Below are positions 58,450-64,000 of a DNA stretch of 64,000 nucleotides, piece after piece (within the stretch, counting starts at the first letter, position 1; every line of letters begins with the position of its first letter). This DNA is from Alicyclobacillus mali (lineage in GTDB: Bacteria > Bacillota > Bacilli > Alicyclobacillales > Alicyclobacillaceae). The DNA lies in the NCBI RefSeq assembly GCF_017329565.1, contig NZ_JAFMTT010000003.1. One strand, given 5' to 3'. Under the pieces are notes generated by a model that ran no database searches, had not been told where the DNA came from, and worked only from the letters and a program-made list of their open reading frames with translations. Position numbers and translations under genes: made by a program.

Positions 58450-58665
58450 ATGAAGCCGGACATTCATCCGACCTACCATACAGTCACGGTGACGTGCGCT
58501 TGCGGCGAGACGTTCGAGACCGGATCGACAAAAGGGTCTATCCGCGTGGAAATTTGCTCGAAGTGCCACCCGTTCTTCACCGGCAAGCAGAAGTTTGTCG
58601 ATTCGGGCGGCCGCGTTGATCGGTTCAACCGTAAGTATGGGCTTCAGCCTCAGGGCGAGCGCTGA
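58450..58665 (+). CDS. rpmE: Ribosomal protein L31, zinc-binding type
   Basis: A 71-residue large-subunit protein. Zinc ligands are in TCACGETF and ICSKCHPF (CxC and CxxC), marking the Cys-containing form made when zinc is available. FFTGKQKFVDSGGRVDRFNR is the family C-terminal region. The start follows GGGGTGAG. A thymidine kinase gene often found between rpmE and prfA in Bacillales is absent; the 140-base gap has no gene. Confidence 0.95.
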   Translation: MKPDIHPTYHTVTVTCACGETFETGSTKGSIRVEICSKCHPFFTGKQKFVDSGGRVDRFNRKYGLQPQGER

Positions 58666-58805
58666 GCGCAGAGGAGACTCAAGCCATGGTTGGCTCACCG
58701 GCCGCGATGGGAGGCGGGTGGGCCTGCTTTGGCTTTTTCTGTTCATGGGCGCTTTCCGGAGCTTCGCCGTGGCGGAAGAGCTGGAATTGGGAGGGGGGTG
58801 CGTCG

Positions 58806-59876
58806 GTGTTCGATCGGTTGGCGAGCATGGAAGAGCGGTATGATCACCTGAGCCAGCTGCTCTGTAGGCCGGACGTGGCATCGGATCCGGAAAAGCTCCG
58901 GGCGTACGCGAAGGAACAGGCGGATCTGGCGGAGACGGTGGAAGCGTACCGCGAGTGGAAAAAGGTCTCCCAGAACATCGACGAGGCCAAGGCGATGTTG
59001 CAGGATAGGCTCGACGACGAGATGCGCGAGTTCGTCAGAACCGAAATGACAGAACTGCAGCGTCGGCGGGAGGACCTGGAGCATCAGCTGCAGATTCTCC
59101 TCCTCCCCAAAGATCCGAATGACGACAAGGACGTGTTCGTCGAGATTCGGGCGGCGGCCGGCGGCGAGGAGGCTGCGCTCTTTGCCGCCGAGCTTTTGCG
59201 GATGTATCAGCGCTACGCCGAGAAGCACGGCTGGAAGACGGAGGTCATTGATGCCAGCTACACGGACATGGGTGGATTCCGCGAAGTGGTGATGGCCGTG
59301 CATGGAAAGGGAGCGTACGCAAAGCTCAAGTTTGAAAGCGGCACGCATCGCGTGCAGCGCGTTCCCGTCACGGAGTCGGGCGGCCGGATCCACACTTCTA
59401 CCGCGACCGTTGCGGTTCTTCCGGAAGTGGAGGATGTCGAGGTCGAAATCCACGAGAAGGATCTCCGCATCGACACCTTTTGCTCAACGGGTCCGGGCGG
59501 ACAAAGCGTGAACACCACACAATCCGCGGTGCGGATCACGCATCTGCCGACGGGGATTGTGGTGTCCTGCCAAGACGAAAAGTCTCAATTGAAAAATAAG
59601 GAAAAAGCGATGCGGGTGCTGCGCGCGCGTCTGTACGAGAAGGCCCAGCGCGAGCAGCAGGAAGAGCTCGCGGAAAAGCGCCGCCTGCAGGTGGGCACGG
59701 GGGACCGCAGCGAGCGCATCCGCACCTACAACTTTCCGCAAAGCCGAGTGACGGATCATCGCATTGGCTTGACGCTACACAAACTGGACGCCGTCCTGGA
59801 CGGTGAGCTGGATGAAATTGTCCAGGCCCTCATCGTCGAGAGCCAGGCGGAGATGTTGAGGGTCAGGGAAGCATGA
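58806..59876 (+). CDS. prfA: Peptide chain release factor 1
   Basis: A 356-residue factor that ends translation at UAA and UAG. The codon-recognition tripeptide is PVT in RVQRVPVTESGGRIHTS (about 185-201). The peptidyl-tRNA hydrolysis motif GGQ is in GPGGQSVNTTQSAV (about 228-241). GTG 58806 follows GGGAGGGGGG and gives the usual N terminus VFDRLASMEERYD; the longer open frame upstream is unlike RF1. The stop overlaps the prmC start, its methyltransferase. Confidence 0.94.
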   Translation: MFDRLASMEERYDHLSQLLCRPDVASDPEKLRAYAKEQADLAETVEAYREWKKVSQNIDEAKAMLQDRLDDEMREFVRTEMTELQRRREDLEHQLQILLLPKDPNDDKDVFVEIRAAAGGEEAALFAAELLRMYQRYAEKHGWKTEVIDASYTDMGGFREVVMAVHGKGAYAKLKFESGTHRVQRVPVTESGGRIHTSTATVAVLPEVEDVEVEIHEKDLRIDTFCSTGPGGQSVNTTQSAVRITHLPTGIVVSCQDEKSQLKNKEKAMRVLRARLYEKAQREQQEELAEKRRLQVGTGDRSERIRTYNFPQSRVTDHRIGLTLHKLDAVLDGELDEIVQALIVESQAEMLRVREA

Positions 59877-60814
59877 GCGAGGCCAAATATTTTGTCGCGA
59901 GATTGTTGAAGGCAATCGCGGAACAACTTCCCGAGTCACCGGCGTACCGGGAGTTGCCTCTTGACGAGCGCAAACGGCTCGCGGAGCGTGAAGCTGAGCA
60001 GATTGTCGCGCATGCGCTCGGCTGGGATCGCGTGAAACTGCTCCAGTCGCTTGGCGACGAGGTGCCAGACGAGATCGCCGAGCGGGCTGCGCGACTGGCG
60101 GCGCTGCGGGTCCAGGGAGAGCCGCTGGCGTACGTCCTCGGGAAACAGGATTTTTACGGCCGGACGTTTGAAGTCGGACCGGATTGCCTGATTCCGCGCC
60201 CCGACACGGAGGTGCTGGTGGAGGAAGCCATTCGGTTTTTGAAGCGCATGCCCGGCGGAACGCGCGTCATCGACGTTGGCACAGGGTCCGGATGCATCGC
60301 GGTCTCCATCGCGCTCGCCTGCCCGGGCGTTTCGGTCACGGCCGTGGATCTGTCCATGGACGCCCTGGCTGTGGCCCGCCGCAATGCAGAGAGGCTTGGC
60401 GCTGTGGTGGATTGGGCTGCGGCAGACGGGATCGAATGGCTGATTGAACGCGCCGAACGCGGGCGGCCGTGGCATGCCATTGTCAGCAATCCGCCGTATA
60501 TTCCCACGGACGAGATCGCGCAGTTGGAGCCGTCCGTGCGCGACTACGAGCCGCGGCTCGCCTTGGACGGCGGCGAGGATGGGTTGCAGTTCTACAGGCG
60601 GATGGCGGCGTTGCCACCGTACGTGCTGGCTCGCAGCCGCGCTGGCGTGTTCCTTGAGGTGGGCCACAACCAGGCAGATGACGTGGCTCGCCTGTTTGCG
60701 CCGTGGAGGGAACGCGGTTTTCGCGTGCGGAAGGTGAAGGATTTGCGGGGGATCCAGCGCGTCGTTGCCGTGACGCGAGAGCCCGGAGGCGCGCAGGACC
60801 CGGACAGTCTCTGA
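59873..60814 (+). CDS. prmC: Release factor glutamine methyltransferase
   Basis: A 313-residue SAM-dependent enzyme that methylates the GGQ glutamine of release factors. The N-terminal helical domain precedes the core. VIDVGTGSGCIAVSIALA (about 138-155) binds SAM, and NPPY (in AIVSNPPYIPTDEI, about 199-212) is the catalytic motif. The start overlaps prfA by four bases, the standard arrangement. The C-terminal KDLRGIQRVVAVTRE is conserved. Confidence 0.94.
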   Translation: MSEAKYFVARLLKAIAEQLPESPAYRELPLDERKRLAEREAEQIVAHALGWDRVKLLQSLGDEVPDEIAERAARLAALRVQGEPLAYVLGKQDFYGRTFEVGPDCLIPRPDTEVLVEEAIRFLKRMPGGTRVIDVGTGSGCIAVSIALACPGVSVTAVDLSMDALAVARRNAERLGAVVDWAAADGIEWLIERAERGRPWHAIVSNPPYIPTDEIAQLEPSVRDYEPRLALDGGEDGLQFYRRMAALPPYVLARSRAGVFLEVGHNQADDVARLFAPWRERGFRVRKVKDLRGIQRVVAVTREPGGAQDPDSL

Positions 60815-60896
60815 ATCTAGTTCGATGCGCCGATAGCAGTTTAAGAATTGCGAGTCCCGTCCATACTGACTGCCAGAACGGCAGGAGGGATGGACG

Positions 60897-61592
60897 ATGG
60901 GGTTTGCGAAGCGGTTTGCGGGATTTGTCACAGCCATCTTGGTCGGCGTGGCGCTGTCCAGAGCGGCCATGGCGCACGCGAACGTGCGCGGTGCGGGTGA
61001 CGGCGACGTGCTCGCGAGCATCGCGGCGCCTCACGCGCCAGCTATCCCGGAGGACGCGCTGCGGCTCCGGATCATCGCGAACAGCGACAGCCCGCGCGAT
61101 CAGGCGTTGAAGCTTGCGGTGCGCAACGCCGTGATCGAGGAGGTGGGCGGTTGGCTGCAGGGCGCCCATTCCGAGGCGGAGGCGCGCGCCATCGTGGAGG
61201 CGCATGTGGCGCAGATTCGCGCCACCGCACTGGCGGTGGAGGCGTCGTGGCACGTGGACCAGCCGGTGCAGGTGGAGGTGGCGCGGGTGCCGTTTCCGAC
61301 GAAGGAGTACGGCAACATCGTGTATCCCGCCGGCGAGTACGAGGCGCTGCGCATCGTGCTCGGACGAGGCCAGGGCGCGAATTGGTGGTGCGTCCTGTAC
61401 CCGCCGCTTTGCTTCATCGATATCACGGAAGGCGATGCGGTGCCCAACACCGGCGGCTTTCCCGATCTGCCGCCGCTCGAAACCCTGTCCATCCCGACGG
61501 GCGACGGACACACGCAGAAGGTTCAGGTACGGCTCTGGACGCTCGATCACGCCGAAGAATGGATCCGCGCGATGGCGACGCGTTTTCACTGA
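60897..61592 (+). CDS. spoIIR: Stage II sporulation protein R
   Basis: A 231-residue protein with an N-terminal signal (FAGFVTAILVGVALSRAAM). In Bacillus it is made in the forespore and secreted into the intermembrane space, where it activates SpoIIGA to process pro-sigma-E. The conserved region LRLRIIANSDSPRDQALKLA (about 55-74) and WWCVLYPPLCFIDIT (about 162-176) are diagnostic. The start follows GGAGGGATGG. It lies between prmC and ywlC as in Bacillales. I could not place a clear sigma-F promoter. Confidence 0.92.
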   Translation: MGFAKRFAGFVTAILVGVALSRAAMAHANVRGAGDGDVLASIAAPHAPAIPEDALRLRIIANSDSPRDQALKLAVRNAVIEEVGGWLQGAHSEAEARAIVEAHVAQIRATALAVEASWHVDQPVQVEVARVPFPTKEYGNIVYPAGEYEALRIVLGRGQGANWWCVLYPPLCFIDITEGDAVPNTGGFPDLPPLETLSIPTGDGHTQKVQVRLWTLDHAEEWIRAMATRFH

Positions 61593-61616
61593 CAACCACG
61601 CGAGGAGAGGTACGGA

Positions 61617-62699
61617 ATGCGACGATTGACGGTGGTCGGAGTGCGCCACGAGGCGCAACTGCGCGAGATGTTGAGGGAGCCCGCCCAGTCTCTGCGACGA
61701 GGCGGGCTTGTGGCGTTTCCTACCGAAACCGTGTACGGCCTCGGCGCCAATGCGATGGAGGAGGAAGCGGTGAGGCGCATTTTCGCAGCCAAGGAGCGGC
61801 CGCGCGACAATCCGCTGATTGTGCACATCGCTCGGGATGACCAGCTTCGGGACGTGATCGACGAGAACCAGCCCTTGCAGGACGACGCCGTACGGCTGAT
61901 GCGGGCGTTTTGGCCTGGGCCGCTCACGCTGCTTTTGCCGGCCGGAGCGCGGCTCGCGCCATCGGTTCACCCGGGGCAGCCGCTTGTCGGCATCCGCATG
62001 CCGGATCACCCCGTGGCCCGTGCGCTCATTGCCGAGGCGGGTGTCCCGGTGGCGGCGCCGAGCGCAAACCGGTCCGGCAGGCCGAGTCCCACGGCGGCCG
62101 ACGATGTGGAGGTCGATCTCGGCGACCGGATCGACTGGCTCGTCGACGGCGGGCCGTGCCCCATCGGCGTGGAGTCCACCGTGCTCCTGCTCGAGCCGGA
62201 CTGCGCGCGCATTCTCCGGCCGGGCGGCGTGACGCAGGAGATGATCGCGAGCGTGATCGACCGGCCGGTGCTGTACGCGGCCGACGCGTTCGACGTGGCG
62301 GCTGCGCCTCTGGCGCCCGGCATGAAGTACCGCCACTACGCGCCGGATGCCAGGGTGCACGTGTGGTGGGGAGAGCCGCAGGCCATCGACGAGGCGATGC
62401 GCGCCTTCTTGCTCGAGGCCGCGCAGGATGACGACGTGATGGTGCCTGCACTCATTGCCCCCGATGATTTCGTCCGGCGCTTTGGATGGGCGCTGGCGGA
62501 AGAGCGGCAGGCATCTTTACCCGCCGACGCCTATGCCGAGGAGCTCGCGCGCCACTTGTACCGACTGCTGCGGGCGTTCGATCGCGCCGGCGCGACCGAC
62601 GTGATGGTCCACGGTGTCGATCCGGCGCACGGCGTGGGGGCGGCCGTGATGAACCGGCTGCACAAGGCCTCGGCTGGGCGCGTGCGATGGGTCGGCTAG
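61617..62699 (+). CDS. ywlC: Threonylcarbamoyl-AMP synthase, Sua5 type
   Basis: A 360-residue enzyme for the first step of t6A tRNA modification. The YrdC domain covers about 20-210: LVAFPTETVYGLGANAM, ERPRDNPLIVHIA and GVPVAAPSANRSGRPSP. The C-terminal Sua5 domain begins near GMKYRHYAPDARVHV (about 225). The length matches the two-domain Bacillus form. ATG 61617 follows GAGGAGAGG, 24 bases after spoIIR, so they may be co-transcribed. Confidence 0.93.
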   Translation: MRRLTVVGVRHEAQLREMLREPAQSLRRGGLVAFPTETVYGLGANAMEEEAVRRIFAAKERPRDNPLIVHIARDDQLRDVIDENQPLQDDAVRLMRAFWPGPLTLLLPAGARLAPSVHPGQPLVGIRMPDHPVARALIAEAGVPVAAPSANRSGRPSPTAADDVEVDLGDRIDWLVDGGPCPIGVESTVLLLEPDCARILRPGGVTQEMIASVIDRPVLYAADAFDVAAAPLAPGMKYRHYAPDARVHVWWGEPQAIDEAMRAFLLEAAQDDDVMVPALIAPDDFVRRFGWALAEERQASLPADAYAEELARHLYRLLRAFDRAGATDVMVHGVDPAHGVGAAVMNRLHKASAGRVRWVG

Positions 62700-62864
62700 C
62701 GTGCGATCCAAAATCACCCTGATGTATGGCGAAACTTCGGCGCCAATTCGAACAAAGTGCGACAAGTCCTCTGAACCCGCTTTCATCAAGGGATGCTGAC
62801 GACACCGCCAGCTATAATGACGGTGTCAGCAGGGAAGAACGATGAAAAGCGGGAGATGAGCAAA

Positions 62865-63032
62865 ATGGAGCTGGCTTTGTTCATCATCACCATGGCACTG
62901 ATTTTGGTTGTGGGTGCGGCGCTCCTTATCGGTAACCGCGTGGTGGACCGGATGGTTCATGAGGATTCGCGCGAGGCCGAGGCGCTCCTCGCCGCAGCGG
63001 CTGCTCGCAATCGGCAGCGCACCTCGGCGTGA
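62865..63032 (+). CDS. Small single-span membrane protein, unknown
   Basis: A 55-residue protein: one hydrophobic segment near the start (LALFIITMALILVVGAALLI), then a charged tail with alanine repeats. ATG 62865 is chosen for its spacing from GGGAG at 62850; ATG 62856 is too close. A terminator follows at 63082. No family is recognised. Confidence 0.5.
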   Translation: MELALFIITMALILVVGAALLIGNRVVDRMVHEDSREAEALLAAAAARNRQRTSA

Positions 63033-63081
63033 AGCGGGCGAGCTTGCCATTCGGCCAGCGCTTCCCATACATCGGACAAAA

Positions 63082-63125
63082 GGGGCAGTCCCAGCGCATT
63101 GACGCGCAACGGGCTGCCTCTTTTT
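63082..63125 (+). terminator. Terminator after the 62.9 kb small gene
   Basis: GGCAG (63084-63088) pairs with CTGCC (63114-63118), with an inner GCGC/GCGC stem, followed by TCTTTTT. Confidence 0.65.
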
Positions 63126-63187
63126 CCGTCTCGGACGTAAAGATCCGCGGTTCTCGCGTTTTGTGCGCTTGGCTCGGCGAAGATGCA

Positions 63188-64000
63188 TCAGGGCGCGACC
63201 GTATTGTTGGCAGCTGCGCCCGTCGAGGACGAAACGGTCTGTTGCGACGTCGCGTTTTGCAGCGGGGAGGGCGTCGCGCGTGGCGCCTGTGTCCCCGCGG
63301 AGCTTGTCCCCTGCGACGTGCCGTTCGTCGCCTGCTGCGAGGTGGCGGTGCTGGTCGAGTTGGTCTGCGACGGCTGGCCGCCCGCCTGCGGCGTTGAACT
63401 TCCGCCCGATGTGCCGGTGGACGTGGCGTTGCTGTTTGGCGCGTTTGCGCCCGATCCCGCGCCCGTCCCTTCGGACCCGCCGGAAGCGTTCAAGCCGGTC
63501 GCGTTGGACGAATTGTTGGTATCACCCGTCGGCGCGCCGCCAAGATCTGTGCCGTTCCCGTATGCGCCCCCGCCGCTCGCGTTGGTGTCACCCTGCGATG
63601 CGGTGGCTTGGCCCGAGGACGATTGCGTCGCCGAAGTCGACGTGCCGGTCGCAATCGGCGAGGTGCCCGAACTCGTTCCCGTCGATGTGCTCACCGGCTG
63701 CGTCTTCGGGGGCATCGTCAACGGATTTTGCACCGTCGCGACTTGCTCGTTCGGCGACCAAGTGGGCTCGTTGGTCGGCACAATGGCGCTCGATCCCGAC
63801 GCAGGCGCCGCCGTCTCGTTGCCCGATCCCGGCGATGACAGGTGCCCTCCGCCGGTCGAGTTGGAACTCAGTGCGGGGTGGACAGCGGCGAGAGCGTCCG
63901 TCTGCCAGCGCGGGGAGAGCCCAAAGATCATGAACCACGCGTAGCTTGCCAGAGCGGCGCACCCCACACCGCCCGCCACCCATTTGGCCACGCGCTTCTT
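63188..64000 (-). CDS. Ser/Thr/Gly-rich membrane-anchored protein (5' end may be outside)
   Basis: The frame runs to the window edge; the first possible start inside is GTG 63991 (VAKWVAGGVG), but codons continue to 64000 (KKR), so more may lie outside. A hydrophobic segment (GCAALASYAWFMIFGL) near the start acts as anchor or signal. The remaining 240 residues are low complexity, rich in Ser, Thr, Gly, Ala and Asn, with no Cys and few charged residues, like an extracytoplasmic linker or glycosylation-prone region. No enzyme domain is visible. Function is unknown. Confidence 0.55.
   Translation of the reverse strand, partial: KKRVAKWVAGGVGCAALASYAWFMIFGLSPRWQTDALAAVHPALSSNSTGGGHLSSPGSGNETAAPASGSSAIVPTNEPTWSPNEQVATVQNPLTMPPKTQPVSTSTGTSSGTSPIATGTSTSATQSSSGQATASQGDTNASGGGAYGNGTDLGGAPTGDTNNSSNATGLNASGGSEGTGAGSGANAPNSNATSTGTSGGSSTPQAGGQPSQTNSTSTATSQQATNGTSQGTSSAGTQAPRATPSPLQNATSQQTVSSSTGAAANNTVAP

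Noticed and set aside
58686..58805. N-terminal extension of release factor 1 from ATG 58686
   Set aside because: The extra 40 residues are Trp/Gly-rich and unlike RF1; GTG 58806 has the strong ribosome site.

Overview
The window looks like chromosomal DNA of a GC-rich, endospore-forming, acid-tolerant Firmicute of the Alicyclobacillus type (inference). The right end carries a Bacillales gene order: rpoE (delta), pyrG, spo0F, fsa, rho, rpmE, prfA, prmC, spoIIR, ywlC. Diaminopimelate is made by the acetylated route (dapH, dapL, patA). A secreted G1 glutamic peptidase, active at low pH in characterised relatives, fits an acidophile. GTG and TTG starts with strong GA-rich ribosome binding sites are common. 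No rRNA, tRNA or CRISPR array was seen.

Layout. 0-1 kb: an IS256-type insertion sequence end cuts an acyl-CoA dehydrogenase gene that follows a MerR regulator. 1-5.2 kb: sulfate ABC importer operon with a YezD-like protein. 5.2-9.7 kb: an unusual FolD, a broken MFS gene, the G1 peptidase, a membrane protein and an OsmC-like protein. 9.7-15.9 kb: acetyl-DAP lysine genes, deoD, 6-phosphogluconate dehydrogenase and a LacI regulator. 16-25.3 kb: accessory stretch with two MFS genes (one frameshifted), two DinB proteins, an Lrp regulator, an Rpn nuclease remnant, an APH-type kinase, cyanase, and a DUF58/DUF4129 pair. 25.5-29.2 kb: phosphoesterase and a gluconate kinase plus permease operon. 29.4-29.75 kb: a type I toxin-antitoxin locus.

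30-38.5 kb: thiamine-binding protein, acetyltransferase, hydrolase, Xaa-Pro peptidase, methylglyoxal synthase, MoaA, several small proteins of unknown role (one VrrA/YqfQ-like) and aspartate aminotransferase. 38.6-45.9 kb: class A penicillin-binding protein, quinone oxidoreductase and FadE-type dehydrogenase, lactate-type permease with a divergent XRE-cupin regulator. 46-52.4 kb: polyamine genes speE-speB with a YwiB-like protein, a glycosyltransferase, 5-oxoprolinase pxpBCA and an enoyl-CoA hydratase. 52.5-62.7 kb: conserved transcription, translation and sporulation genes. The last 1.3 kb holds a small membrane protein and a Ser/Thr/Gly-rich anchored protein that runs off the window.

Most of the window is ordinary metabolism. 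The best regulatory or novel candidates are the type I toxin locus, the rho and pyrG leaders, a 67-residue secreted peptide convergent with rho, the FolD with altered catalytic motifs, and a possible leader peptide ahead of the APH-type kinase. All start sites, promoters and terminators were called by eye; no database search or folding program was run.
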